Shown here in pieces: positions 1-7,858 of a DNA stretch of 64,000 nucleotides; positions within the stretch are counted from its first letter, which is position 1, and every line of letters begins with the position of its first letter. The translations under genes and the position numbers were made by a program. The notes below the pieces were generated by a model. It was not told where the DNA came from. It did no database searches and saw nothing but the letters and a program-made list of their open reading frames with translations. Source of the stretch: Opitutaceae bacterium (GTDB lineage Bacteria > Verrucomicrobiota > Verrucomicrobiia > Opitutales > Opitutaceae); assembly GCA_016794785.1 (NCBI GenBank), contig JAEUHC010000008.1:1-64000 (forward strand), in the 5' to 3' direction.

Positions 1-990
1 ATGGAAGTGATCGCCGTGGGCCTGCTGCACCGAGCCAAGCCCGAAGGCCGCGACCATGTAGCCGAGCTGCGAGAGCGTCGAGTAAGCGAGGATCTTCTTG
101 ATGTCGCTCTGCACGATGGCGCAGAGCGCCGCGTAGAGTGCGGTCGCGACTCCGACCCACATGATGACGGTCAGGGCATCGGCGGTCATCAGGACGTTGA
201 TGCGGCAGAGCATGTAGATGCCGGCCGCGACCATCGTGGCGGCGTGGATGAGCGCGGAGACGGGCGTCGGGCCCTCCATCGCGTCGGGCAGCCAGACGTG
301 CAAAGGAAGCTGCGCGGACTTGCCGACCGCGCCGCAGAAGAGCAGCAGCGCGATGCCGGTCACGACGACCGCGCCGCCCTCGGTGAGCTTCGCGAGCTCA
401 GTGAGGTTGACGGTGCCGAACTGTGCGTAGCACCACACGATGCCGAGCAGGAAACCGAAGTCGCCGACGCGATTCGCAATGAAAGCCTTCTTCGAGGCAT
501 CGGCCGCCGACTGCTTGTCGAAATAGTGGTTGATGAGCAGCCAGGAGCTGAAACCGACCAGCTCCCAAAAGATGAACATCATGAAAAGATTGTCGGCAAA
601 GACGATGCCGAGCATCGAGAACATGAAGATCGAGAGGCCGCCGAAGTAGCGCGCGCGGTTTTCGTCGTCGTGCATGTAGCCGAGCGAGAACACGTGCACG
701 CAGAGCCCGACCACGCCGACGATCACGAGCATCAGCGCCGCGAGGTCGTCGAACTTGACGCCGATGGTGAAGGCGAGGTCACCGAGGCGCATCAGCTCAA
801 TCGAGGCGGGGAAATCACGCGCGCCCCCGAGCGCAAGCGCGAGCGCGCCGCCGCAGATGCCCGCGGCCGCGAGCACCGAGACGGCCGCGGCCGCGCCGCC
901 GGCGCGGCGCAGGAAGAGCGCGATGATCGCCGCCGAGGCGAGCGGCAGCAGAAGCACGGCGAAGACGAGTTGGGCGGGGTCCATCGGCAT
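1..990 (-). CDS. nuoL: NADH-quinone oxidoreductase subunit L (NuoL), 3' part cut by window edge
   Basis: Membrane proton-pumping subunit of respiratory complex I, related to Mrp antiporters. Reading the minus strand from the ATG at 990 gives 330 open codons to the window edge, about half of the usual 600-odd residues. The visible part has successive hydrophobic helices and the family blocks FWELVGFSSWLLI, ANRVGDFGFLLG and LHVWLPDAMEGPTPVSALIHAATMV is recognisable across the antiporter core. The start overlaps the nuoK stop as TGATG, so the two are probably translationally coupled. A second in-frame ATG lies two codons downstream. The gene is last in the visible nuo operon; nuoM and nuoN would be expected beyond the edge. 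Confidence 0.95.
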   Translation of the reverse strand, partial: MPMDPAQLVFAVLLLPLASAAIIALFLRRAGGAAAAVSVLAAAGICGGALALALGGARDFPASIELMRLGDLAFTIGVKFDDLAALMLVIVGVVGLCVHVFSLGYMHDDENRARYFGGLSIFMFSMLGIVFADNLFMMFIFWELVGFSSWLLINHYFDKQSAADASKKAFIANRVGDFGFLLGIVWCYAQFGTVNLTELAKLTEGGAVVVTGIALLLFCGAVGKSAQLPLHVWLPDAMEGPTPVSALIHAATMVAAGIYMLCRINVLMTADALTVIMWVGVATALYAALCAIVQSDIKKILAYSTLSQLGYMVAAFGLGSVQQAHGDHFH

Positions 991-1298
991 CAATGCTTCA
1001 GGGTGTTCAGCTGGTCGACCTGGATCGTCTGCCGCTTGCGGAAGAGCGCGACGATGATGGCGAGGCCCACCGCGACCTCGGCGGCGGCAACCGTCAGGAT
1101 GAAGAAGACAAAGACGTTGCCGTCCATCGTGCCGTTGAACCGCGAGAACGCGACCAGCGCCAGCGTCGAAGCCACGAGCATCAGCTCGAGGCACATGAAG
1201 ACGATCAGCGTGTTGCGGCGCACGAGCACGCCGACGAGGCCGATGGCGAAGAGCGCGACCGCGATCGCGAGGTAGGAGTTGAGCGACGGAGTGATCAC
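990..1298 (-). CDS. nuoK: NADH-quinone oxidoreductase subunit K
   Basis: Small membrane subunit of complex I, 102 residues with three transmembrane helices, the usual length for NuoK. Family marks are [15 protein letters not shown] with the conserved helix-2 Glu, and [19 protein letters not shown] with the second conserved Glu. I chose the GTG at 1298 because it gives the expected N-terminus ([12 protein letters not shown]) and overlaps the nuoJ stop. The upstream codons in this frame are antisense junk from the repeat region. It overlaps nuoJ by 4 bases and nuoL by 1 base, which indicates one polycistronic message. Confidence 0.95.
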   Translation of the reverse strand: MITPSLNSYLAIAVALFAIGLVGVLVRRNTLIVFMCLELMLVASTLALVAFSRFNGTMDGNVFVFFILTVAAAEVAVGLAIIVALFRKRQTIQVDQLNTLKH

Positions 1299-1810
1299 TT
1301 GATGTCCTCCAGGCCCTCGAATTTCTTGCTGAGCACGATCACGCCAAGCATCGCGATCAAGAGAAGGAAACCGAGGATTTGCACCGGCAGCAGGTAGGTC
1401 GTGAAGAGCTGGTAGGCGTAGAGCTTCAGGTTCGCGCCCAGTGCGGGGACATTCGCCAAGTCGGGCTCGGGCAACCGCCCGCGGGCGACAAACGAGATCA
1501 CGCCCGCACCCACGAGACCGACGGCGAGGATTCGCGCCACGATCGGCAGGCGGTTGAGCGTCGGCCGTGCGTCGCCCTTGGTGTCGAGCAGCATGACGAT
1601 GAAGAGAAACAGCGCGACGATGGCGCCCGCGTAGACCAACAGGAGCAGGAACGCCAGCAGGTAGGCCTCGAGGCCGACGAAGAGCCCGGCCACGCCGACG
1701 AGCGAGAGCAGCAGGCAGAGCGAGGCGTTGACAGCGTTCTTGTTCACGACGACGCCGACCGCGGCGATCAGCGTGAACAAGGCGAAGGTGGTGAAGAGGA
1801 GTGAGCCCAT
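1295..1810 (-). CDS. nuoJ: NADH-quinone oxidoreductase subunit J
   Basis: Membrane subunit of complex I, 171 residues with about five transmembrane helices. The block [27 protein letters not shown] is the typical NuoJ helix 3 region with its pi-bulge. The ATG at 1810 starts directly on [14 protein letters not shown]; an open extension upstream is only translation of the heptad repeat element. No Shine-Dalgarno motif is visible before the start, because the 8 bases upstream abut the arm of that element. The 3' end overlaps nuoK. Confidence 0.93.
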   Translation of the reverse strand: MGSLLFTTFALFTLIAAVGVVVNKNAVNASLCLLLSLVGVAGLFVGLEAYLLAFLLLLVYAGAIVALFLFIVMLLDTKGDARPTLNRLPIVARILAVGLVGAGVISFVARGRLPEPDLANVPALGANLKLYAYQLFTTYLLPVQILGFLLLIAMLGVIVLSKKFEGLEDIK

Positions 1811-1817
1811 CGGGGTC

Positions 1818-1920
1818 AGTAGCGAGTAGCGGGTAGCGGGTAGCGGGTAGAACCAAGCCACGGGCACTCGCCGCGCCCAAACGCGCGGTGCTCGCTACTC
1901 GCTACTCGATGCTCGCTGCT
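1818..1920. repeat. Foldback element with 33-nt heptad arms (GTAGYGR family), copy 1
   Basis: Two 33-nt inverted arms (1818-1850 and 1888-1920) surround a 37-nt centre. Each arm is built from degenerate 7-nt units of consensus GTAGYGR. The centre holds its own small hairpin (CGCGC...GCGCG). Nearly all differences between arms are transitions. The element fills almost all of the 118-bp nuoI-nuoJ gap. A second copy with equal arm length lies at 44695-44783. It has no ORF of its own and could be a miniature mobile element or an mRNA hairpin between cistrons. Confidence 0.85.
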
Positions 1921-1928
1921 TTTCATCA

Positions 1929-2474
1929 TCAGTGCCGGTCGTTGCCGTGCTCCTCGGCGGCTTTCTTCTTGTCCCACTTGAAGTGCGAGTCGGGCAGCGT
2001 GCCGCCGATCTCGTAGAGGCGGGCCTTGTTGTTGACCATCTCCTCGCGGGTGTAGCCGGTCATCGAGAACTGGTTCTGCAGCCAGATCGCCTCCTCGGGG
2101 CAGACTTCCTGGCACATGCCGCAGTAGATGCAGCGCAGCATGTCGATTTCGAATTCCTTGGGCGCCTTCTCGACGTGGCCGGTCGGGGCATCGGGTGCGA
2201 TCTCGCCCGGCGTGATGCGGATGGCCTTGGGCGGGCAGACGAATTCGCAGAGCTGGCACGAGACGCATTTCTCGCGGCCGTGCGGATCGCGCACGAGCGT
2301 GGGCACGCCGCGGTAACCCGGCGGGATCGCGGGGCGCTGCTCCGGATACTCCATTGTCTCCTTCGGCCGCACGAGGTGCTTCCACGTCGTCTTCAGGCCG
2401 GAGACGATCTGCGGAACGTAGGTGCGCTCGGCGAAGGTGAGCGGTTTGCGTTCGAGGGGAATTCCAGTGGCCAT
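1929..2474 (-). CDS. nuoI: NADH-quinone oxidoreductase subunit I (8Fe ferredoxin-like)
   Basis: Peripheral-arm subunit that carries clusters N6a and N6b and passes electrons from NuoG towards NuoB. It is 181 residues long. Two 4Fe-4S motifs are visible: CVSCQLCEFVCP with Cys 70, 73, 76 and 80, and CIYCGMCQEVCP with Cys 115, 118, 121 and 125. The N-terminal amphipathic stretch and the YRGVPTL block before the first motif are usual for NuoI. It lies 12 bp after nuoH and is followed by the heptad foldback element before nuoJ. Confidence 0.96.
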   Translation of the reverse strand: MATGIPLERKPLTFAERTYVPQIVSGLKTTWKHLVRPKETMEYPEQRPAIPPGYRGVPTLVRDPHGREKCVSCQLCEFVCPPKAIRITPGEIAPDAPTGHVEKAPKEFEIDMLRCIYCGMCQEVCPEEAIWLQNQFSMTGYTREEMVNNKARLYEIGGTLPDSHFKWDKKKAAEEHGNDRH

Positions 2475-2486
2475 GGCGCGCGGTGG

Positions 2487-3665
2487 TTATTTCTGGATGA
2501 GCGCGATCCCGATCGCGTAGGCGAGCAGGTTGGCGATGGAAAGCGGCAGCAGTTTCTTCCAGCCGATCTCCATGACTTGGTCGTAGCGGAAGCGCGGGAC
2601 GGTCCAGCGCACCCACATGAAGAAGAAGATCAGCGCGAGCACCTTGCCGAGGAAGATGCCGATTGAAAGCAGACCAACGGCGATCGGATGCGCGAGAATG
2701 GGTGAGAGCTTCGCCAGCAATCCAACGAGGTCGGCTAGCGGCAACCACGGGAGCGGGTTCCAACCACCGAGGAACATGAGCGTAAACACCGCCGAGCCGA
2801 TCAACATGTGCGCATACTCGGCGACGAAGAAGAGGCCCCACTTGAACGCGCCGTATTCCGTGTGGAAACCACCGACAAGATCGGCCTCGGACTCGGGCAT
2901 GTCGAAGGGCTGGCGGTTCGTCTCGGCGAAGAGCGCGGTGATAAATATGAACGCCGAGACTGGCATGATGAAGATGAACCACACCCCACCCCATGATGCA
3001 TAGGTGAAGCCCGCCCAGCTGCCGCTCTGAAACTCGACGAGCCGCGCGAGCCCAAACGTGGCCTCGCGGCCGGGGGCGTTAACCCAGAGGAAGAGCGGGA
3101 CGACGGAGAGCGTCATCGACAGCTCGTAGGAGATGAGCTGCGCGGAGGCGCGCACGCCGCCGAGGAAGGGATACTTCGAATTCGACGCCCAACCCGCGAG
3201 GATGAGCGAATAGACACCGAGCGACGACACGGCGAAGACGGCAATCAGGCCGATGTCGACGTTGGCCAGCGCGATCGGGAGCACCCGGCCCGCTTCATCA
3301 AGATACGCGCCGAACGGCACGGCCGTCACGGTCGTGAGCGCGGGGATCATCGCGACGATGGGCGCGAGGACGAAGTAGAACTTGTTCACGTGCCCGGGCA
3401 GCGCGTCTTCCTTGAAGAGCATCTTGCCGCCGTCGGCCATCACGTGGAAAATACCGAGGCGCTGGAGAAACGGCCCGAGAATCGGAATCCACGCGACCCA
3501 CGGCACGATGGCGCGGTTGGGACCGGGGCGGCCCTGAATCCAAGCGGAAATCTTGCGCTCCGCCATCGAGCAAGCCCCGCCGATCGGGAAGATCACCATG
3601 ATCACGGCGAGGCCCTTGAGGACGCCCTGCACGGCCGGGTGAAGGTTTTGCCAGAGATCGATCAT
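2487..3665 (-). CDS. nuoH: NADH-quinone oxidoreductase subunit H
   Basis: Membrane subunit that links the quinone site to the proton-pumping arm, with 8 or more transmembrane helices. Family blocks include ERKISAWIQGRPGPNR near residue 36, the ETNRQPFDMPESEADLVGGFHTEY loop region and the C-terminal FMWVRWTVPRFRYDQVM. At 392 residues it is longer than many NuoH proteins of about 330, mostly through a longer central and C-terminal part. It lies 12 bp before nuoI and 3 bp after the small membrane protein gene. Confidence 0.96.
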   Translation of the reverse strand: MIDLWQNLHPAVQGVLKGLAVIMVIFPIGGACSMAERKISAWIQGRPGPNRAIVPWVAWIPILGPFLQRLGIFHVMADGGKMLFKEDALPGHVNKFYFVLAPIVAMIPALTTVTAVPFGAYLDEAGRVLPIALANVDIGLIAVFAVSSLGVYSLILAGWASNSKYPFLGGVRASAQLISYELSMTLSVVPLFLWVNAPGREATFGLARLVEFQSGSWAGFTYASWGGVWFIFIMPVSAFIFITALFAETNRQPFDMPESEADLVGGFHTEYGAFKWGLFFVAEYAHMLIGSAVFTLMFLGGWNPLPWLPLADLVGLLAKLSPILAHPIAVGLLSIGIFLGKVLALIFFFMWVRWTVPRFRYDQVMEIGWKKLLPLSIANLLAYAIGIALIQK

Positions 3666-3668
3666 CGC

Positions 3669-3893
3669 TCAGAGAAACGAGAGGCCGATGAGCACGGCGC
3701 CGAAGCCCGCGGCGCAGGCGGCGCCAATGTGCATCTTCTTTTTCTCCTCGGCGAGCGCGTCGAGCTCGCGCTGCTGCTTCGGATTCGGATTGGCCGGCGC
3801 CGGCTTCTCGGGCTTGCGCAAGGTGAGCGCGTAGAGCCCTGCGCCCATGAGGACGAAGCCGAGACCGAGGCCTATGAGGACGATGGAGCGCAT
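3669..3893 (-). CDS. Small two-helix membrane protein inside the nuo operon, unknown function
   Basis: A 74-residue ORF lies between nuoG and nuoH with gaps of only 2 and 3 bp, so it is co-transcribed and probably translated. Residues 1-25 form a hydrophobic helix (IVLIGLGLGFVLMGAGLYAL). A charged, proline-rich linker (KPEKPAPANPNPK) and a short charged helix follow, and residues 55-74 form a second hydrophobic helix. I do not recognise a family and it is not a standard complex I subunit. Its position suggests an accessory or assembly factor of the membrane arm, which is inference from context only. Confidence 0.8.
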   Translation of the reverse strand: MRSIVLIGLGLGFVLMGAGLYALTLRKPEKPAPANPNPKQQRELDALAEEKKKMHIGAACAAGFGAVLIGLSFL

Positions 3894-3895
3894 GG

Positions 3896-5569
3896 TCAGG
3901 CTGGGGCGGCGGCCTTGGCCGCGGGTTTGAAGTGGAGCGTCTCGCCCTCGGCGAACGGCAGCCCCGCGAAGGGCGTCGCGTCGAGGAGCAGACCGGTGTC
4001 GGGTATGTTCGCGTAGGCCATCGTGCCGAGCGCGGGAATCTCGGCCGCTATGAGGGCCCAGACGCCCGCGACGTCGCTCGCGGAGATGTTGGCAAGATTC
4101 GAGAGAGCCACGAGGTCATCGACCGCACCGCCCGGGCCGGGGACGGCCTTGGCAAACTTCTGGATGCGGAACTGCTGGTTCACGAACGAGCCGCCCTTCT
4201 CGAAGACGGTGAGCGTCGGAATGACCGCCTTCGCCGCGGCGCTGGTGGCGTTGGCGTGCGTGCCGAGATATACGATGGCGACCTTGGCGAGCTGCGCGGC
4301 GCTGAGCCCGGCCGCGGCGAGATCCTCGTTGATCGCGACGACGGCCTTGACCTTGCCGGCATCGATTTGCGCGCCGAGCTCGGCGAGCTTGGCGGCGGGC
4401 AGGGCCTTGATCAGGCCGGTGAGGAGCGCGCCGCGGACGTTCGGATTCTTGTCGGCGGAAATGAGGAGCTTGTCTCCCTCCCCCACCCGGCTGACGAGAT
4501 GCGTCGACACGGCCTTCACCGCATCGGCGAGCTTCTTGGTAAGGAACTGTTCCTCGACGGAGCTGCGGCCGGAGCCGACAACCGCGACGGCGCCCGCGTG
4601 GGCGGCGAGCACCTCGGCGGCCGCTTTGAGCGCGCCCTCGAGCGAGGACGCGGTCAGGCGCGTGTCGGCCTTGACCTGCTTGTAGAGCTCGCGGCCGCTG
4701 TCGGCCATCCACGTATCGTTCACGGCGTCGTTCTGCCGCGGCGTGATGCGGTAGATCACGCCCTCGCGGGACCAGACGACGGTGTTGGCACCGACGGACG
4801 ACTCGGTGTCGATGCTGTTCGTCTGCTTCAGGAACCAGACGCGCATCTTGAACCGGAAATCCGTGCTCGTGAGCGCGCCCACGGGGCAGATGTCCACCGT
4901 GTTGAGCGAGTAGTTGTTCTCGAGTTTCTTGCCCGGGTAGCAGGTGAGCGTCGAGTAGCTGCCGCGATCGATGAAGCCGAGGACGTCGTCCTTCGCGATC
5001 TCCTTCGAGAAACGGATGCAGCGGGAGCAGAGGATGCAGCGCTCGTCGTCGAGCATCACGCGCGGCCCGAGCTGCGTGCGCTTGGGCTTCACGTTTTTCT
5101 GCTCGATGTAGCGCGAGTAGCCGCGGCCGTAGCCGGTGGACTGCTCCTGCAGCTTGCACTCGCCGGCCTGGTCGCAGATCGGGCAGTCGAGCGGGTGGTT
5201 GACGAGGAGGAACTCCATCACGCCCTCGCGGCAGTCCTTGATCTGCGGGGTCTGCGTGCGGATGTGGAGGCCAGGCGAGGCATTGGTCGCGCAGCCGATC
5301 TGCGGGCGCGGGATCCAGTTGATCTTCTGCTTCCCGGTCGCCGGGTCCATGATCGGCGCCTTGGTCGCCGGATCGACGGCAGGCATGCCGATCTCGATCA
5401 GGCACATCCGGCAGTTGCCGACGATGGTGAGCTTCGGATGGTAGCAGTAATACGGCACGTCCACGCCCACGAGGCGCGCGGCCTCAATCGCATTGGTGCC
5501 TTTCGGCACGGCGATCTCCTTGCCGTCGATGTTGACGGTGACGAGGTCGGGTTTGGGAGGTGCGATCAT
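3896..5569 (-). CDS. nuoG: NADH-quinone oxidoreductase subunit G (short form)
   Basis: Iron-sulfur subunit of the complex I peripheral arm, 557 residues. The N-terminal 2Fe-2S domain has YYCYHPKLTIVGNCRMC; then comes the His/Cys-ligated cluster region (CREGVMEFLLVNHPLDCPICDQAGEC) and a 4Fe-4S pair (CILCSRCIRF with a later DICPVGAL). The molybdopterin-like domain is reduced and Ala-rich, and the extra N7 cysteines are not seen, so the protein is shorter than the enterobacterial form. The start is the first Met before the VTVNIDGKEI ferredoxin strand. It is separated from nuoF by the IVP gene and its repeats. Confidence 0.94.
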   Translation of the reverse strand: MIAPPKPDLVTVNIDGKEIAVPKGTNAIEAARLVGVDVPYYCYHPKLTIVGNCRMCLIEIGMPAVDPATKAPIMDPATGKQKINWIPRPQIGCATNASPGLHIRTQTPQIKDCREGVMEFLLVNHPLDCPICDQAGECKLQEQSTGYGRGYSRYIEQKNVKPKRTQLGPRVMLDDERCILCSRCIRFSKEIAKDDVLGFIDRGSYSTLTCYPGKKLENNYSLNTVDICPVGALTSTDFRFKMRVWFLKQTNSIDTESSVGANTVVWSREGVIYRITPRQNDAVNDTWMADSGRELYKQVKADTRLTASSLEGALKAAAEVLAAHAGAVAVVGSGRSSVEEQFLTKKLADAVKAVSTHLVSRVGEGDKLLISADKNPNVRGALLTGLIKALPAAKLAELGAQIDAGKVKAVVAINEDLAAAGLSAAQLAKVAIVYLGTHANATSAAAKAVIPTLTVFEKGGSFVNQQFRIQKFAKAVPGPGGAVDDLVALSNLANISASDVAGVWALIAAEIPALGTMAYANIPDTGLLLDATPFAGLPFAEGETLHFKPAAKAAAPA

Positions 5570-5589
5570 GAAGGGAGAATTCGAGAAAG

Positions 5590-5994
5590 TCAGAATTCAG
5601 AATCCAGAATGGTGCGATAGTAGCAGTCGAGCAGGCGGCTGACCTCCTCAAGGTTGGCGGCCAGATTGGCCATGTCGCCGTAGCCGAGATCGCGAGCGAG
5701 AATTAAATAATACCGGCATTCCTCAAGCGAGCCCTGCGCGATGTTGAAATAACGGAGCTTGTCACGCCCGCCACGCTTCTTGAAACCCTCCGCAATATTC
5801 GCCGGCACCGACACTGCCGCACGACGGAGCTGGGACGTGAGTCCGTAATTCTCCTTGGCCGGAAATGAATCGCTCAAGCGATAGACGCCCAGCACCCACG
5901 CGTGCGCCTTTTGCCACACGACCAAATCCTCGAAGGACTTGGCCGGAGCCCTTCTGGATTCTGAATTCTGGATTCTGGTCTCCATGACAAACAT
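5590..5994 (-). CDS. Four-helix-bundle protein (23S rRNA intervening-sequence protein/S23 family)
   Basis: A member of the IVP/S23 four-helix-bundle family (PF05635/TIGR02436), related in fold to the Avd accessory protein of diversity-generating retroelements. Recognition rests on FEDLVVWQKAHAWVLGVYRL, the block LTSQLRRAAVSVPANIAEG, and SLEECRYYLILARDLGY. The ATG at 5994 overlaps the nuoF stop as TGATG; another ATG at 5985 is possible. The first dozen and last six codons are translated from the inverted CAGAATY repeats (RIQNSESR at the N-terminus, ILDSEF at the C-terminus), so the ORF spans the element almost end to end. The molecular role of the family is not established. Finding it inside a nuo operon is odd and suggests insertion of a mobile or intervening element. 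Confidence 0.9.
   Translation of the reverse strand: MFVMETRIQNSESRRAPAKSFEDLVVWQKAHAWVLGVYRLSDSFPAKENYGLTSQLRRAAVSVPANIAEGFKKRGGRDKLRYFNIAQGSLEECRYYLILARDLGYGDMANLAANLEEVSRLLDCYYRTILDSEF
5591..5978. mobile_element. IVS-like foldback element carrying the IVP gene (CAGAATY heptad arms)
   Basis: Inverted arms flank the IVP coding region. The sequence CAGAATTCAGAATCCAGAA at 5591-5609 is repeated exactly as its reverse complement at 5952-5970, a perfect 19-bp match, and extends as further 7-nt CAGAATY units to 5978. In the nuo transcript the arms could pair into a long stem with the 342-nt interior as loop. This is the layout of intervening sequences in 23S rRNA that encode the same protein family. 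That it is mobile or processed is inference. Confidence 0.75.
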
Positions 5995-7343
5995 CACACC
6001 AACGGCAGCGCCCCCGTCCGCGGTTGTTCCTTCGTTGCGGAATACGACTTAAATTCCTCCCCAAATTTCGCCACGAAACTCTGCGTGGGCCACGAGCACG
6101 CCTCGCCGAAGGCGCAGATGGTGCGGCCGGCGATTTGGTCGGCGACGCTCTTGAGGAGCTGGCCGTCCTCAGCGCGGGCGTTCTCATGCACCATGCGGTT
6201 CGTGATTTTCTTCATCCACAGCGAGCCTTCGCGGCAGGGCGTGCACTGGCCGCAGCTCTCGTGGGCGTAGAACGCGTTGATGTTGGCGAGGGCCTCGACC
6301 ATGTTGACCGAGTCATCCATCACGATCACGCCGCCGGAGCCGCCCATCGTGCCGCAGGCGGCGAGGGTGTCGAAGTCCATCGGGATGTCCTCGACCGTCA
6401 GCGTGCGCGAGGAGCCATCCTTGTTTTTCAGGGTAAACGTCTCGCTAAAGCGCAGCACCTTGGCGGATGAGCCGCCGGGGATGACGGCCTTGAATGTCCG
6501 GCCGGGGAGCGGGCCGCCGCAGACCTCGTTGAGCAGCTCGCCCATGGTGATCTTGCCGACCTCGTATTCGAAATAGCCAGGCTTCTGCACGTGGCCGCTC
6601 ACACAGAGGATGCGCGTGCCGGTGTTGTTGGGCGTGCCGATCTTCGCGTAGTTGTCGCCGCCCATCTCAACGATGTGCTTCACGTGGCAGAGCGTCTCCA
6701 CGTTGTTCACGATCGTGGGACACTGATAGAGGCCGAGCACGGCGGGGAAATACGGCGGCTTGATGCGCGGATAGGGGCGCTTGCCCTCCAGCGACTCGAT
6801 CAGGCCCGTCTCCTCGCCGCAGATGTAAGCGCCGGCGCCGCGGTGGACGTAGATTTCGCAGCCGTAGTCGGTGCCGAGGATTTTCGGGCCGACGAAATTC
6901 GCCGCCCGCGCCTCGGCGATGGCCTGCTCCAGAATGCGCGCGCCGTGAGGCATCTCGCCGCGGATGTAGATGTAGGCCTGCTTCACGTTGTTGGCCCACG
7001 CGGAAATCATGATGCCTTCGATCAGCTGGTGCGGATCGTCGTGCATGATGTAGCGGTCCTTGAACGTGCCGGGCTCGGACTCGTCGGCGTTGACGACGAG
7101 GTAGATGGGCTTGCCGCTCTTGCGATCGACGAGGCCCCACTTCACGCCGCAGGGGAAACCCGCGCCGCCGCGGCCGCGCAGGCCGGACTTCTTCACCTCG
7201 TCGATGATCGCGGCGGGCTGCATCGTGACCGCCTTGCGCAGCATCTCGTAGCCGCCGTGCCGCACGTAGCACGCGAGGTCGTTGGTGTAACCCGGCGCAC
7301 CGATGTGCTTGAAGATGATCCGACGTTGGGCGGGAGCGGGCAT
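5994..7343 (-). CDS. nuoF: NADH-quinone oxidoreductase subunit F (NADH- and FMN-binding)
   Basis: Electron-input subunit of complex I that oxidises NADH with FMN and a 4Fe-4S cluster (N3). It has 449 residues. Visible motifs are the nucleotide-binding GLRGRGGAGFPCGVKW, the FMN region CNADESEPGTFKDR-like block (read here as VVNADESEPGTFKDRYI), GAGAYICGEETGLIESLEG, and the cluster ligands SCGQCTPCREG with a later Cys in ICAFGEACSW. The ATG at 7343 begins the recognisable protein; the open extension upstream overlaps nuoE and is antisense-like. It starts 5 bp after nuoE and ends overlapping the IVP start. Confidence 0.96.
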   Translation of the reverse strand: MPAPAQRRIIFKHIGAPGYTNDLACYVRHGGYEMLRKAVTMQPAAIIDEVKKSGLRGRGGAGFPCGVKWGLVDRKSGKPIYLVVNADESEPGTFKDRYIMHDDPHQLIEGIMISAWANNVKQAYIYIRGEMPHGARILEQAIAEARAANFVGPKILGTDYGCEIYVHRGAGAYICGEETGLIESLEGKRPYPRIKPPYFPAVLGLYQCPTIVNNVETLCHVKHIVEMGGDNYAKIGTPNNTGTRILCVSGHVQKPGYFEYEVGKITMGELLNEVCGGPLPGRTFKAVIPGGSSAKVLRFSETFTLKNKDGSSRTLTVEDIPMDFDTLAACGTMGGSGGVIVMDDSVNMVEALANINAFYAHESCGQCTPCREGSLWMKKITNRMVHENARAEDGQLLKSVADQIAGRTICAFGEACSWPTQSFVAKFGEEFKSYSATKEQPRTGALPLV

Positions 7344-7348
7344 GGGTA

Positions 7349-7858
7349 TCAGCGTTGCTTGGCCTCGGCCTTGATTTGTTCGCTGAGCTTTTTCGCCTTC
7401 GCGCAATCGACGTTCTCGTGCAGGTCGTCGTCGATCATCACGACGGGGGCGGTGCCGCAGCTCGCGAGGCACTCGACGAACTCGATCGTGACTTCGCCGT
7501 CGGGGGAGACTTCGCCGCGGTGGGTGTTGAACTCCTTCTCAAACGTCGCGCAGGTCTTGTAGCCGCCCAGCAGCGCGCAGGAGAGCGTGCGGCAGACCTT
7601 GATGTGGCGGCGGCCGATCGGCTTCTGCCGGAACATCGGGTAGAAGGTCACGACCTCATACACGTTGATCGGCTGGAGCTCGAGCTTGGCGGCGACCCAC
7701 TCGATGGACTCATTCGAGATGAAGCCGACATCCTCCTGGATGGCGTGCAGCAGCATCAGCACCGCGCTCCGTTTGACCGGGTAGTGGGTGATCAGCTCGT
7801 CGATGCGCGACAGGGTGGCGGGCTTGAGATTCATCGAACTGGAAATCGCGGAGGCCAT
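7349..7858 (-). CDS. nuoE: NADH-quinone oxidoreductase subunit E (2Fe-2S, N1a)
   Basis: Thioredoxin-fold subunit that carries cluster N1a beside NuoF; 169 residues, the usual size. The four cysteine ligands are in CRTLSC and CLASCGTAP. Upstream helices contain the family block AVLMLLHAIQEDVGFIS and VYEVVTFYPMF. The ATG at 7858 overlaps the nuoD stop as TGATG. It is co-transcribed with nuoD and nuoF. Confidence 0.96.
   Translation of the reverse strand: MASAISSSMNLKPATLSRIDELITHYPVKRSAVLMLLHAIQEDVGFISNESIEWVAAKLELQPINVYEVVTFYPMFRQKPIGRRHIKVCRTLSCALLGGYKTCATFEKEFNTHRGEVSPDGEVTIEFVECLASCGTAPVVMIDDDLHENVDCAKAKKLSEQIKAEAKQR

Noticed and set aside
1..1275. 424-codon plus-strand open frame across nuoL and nuoK
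   Set aside because: It is antisense to clear complex I subunits and its translation is Arg/Glu/His-rich, as expected from GC-rich antisense DNA.
1818..1920. CRISPR array or simple tandem repeat
   Set aside because: Units are 7 nt, degenerate and arranged as inverted arms, with no spacers.
1811..1928. Coding extension of nuoJ through the repeat (residues like [10 protein letters not shown])
   Set aside because: It is a translation of the heptad element; the conserved NuoJ start is at 1810.
3932..5620. 562-codon plus-strand frame opposite nuoG
   Set aside because: Antisense shadow of nuoG with no domain or signal.
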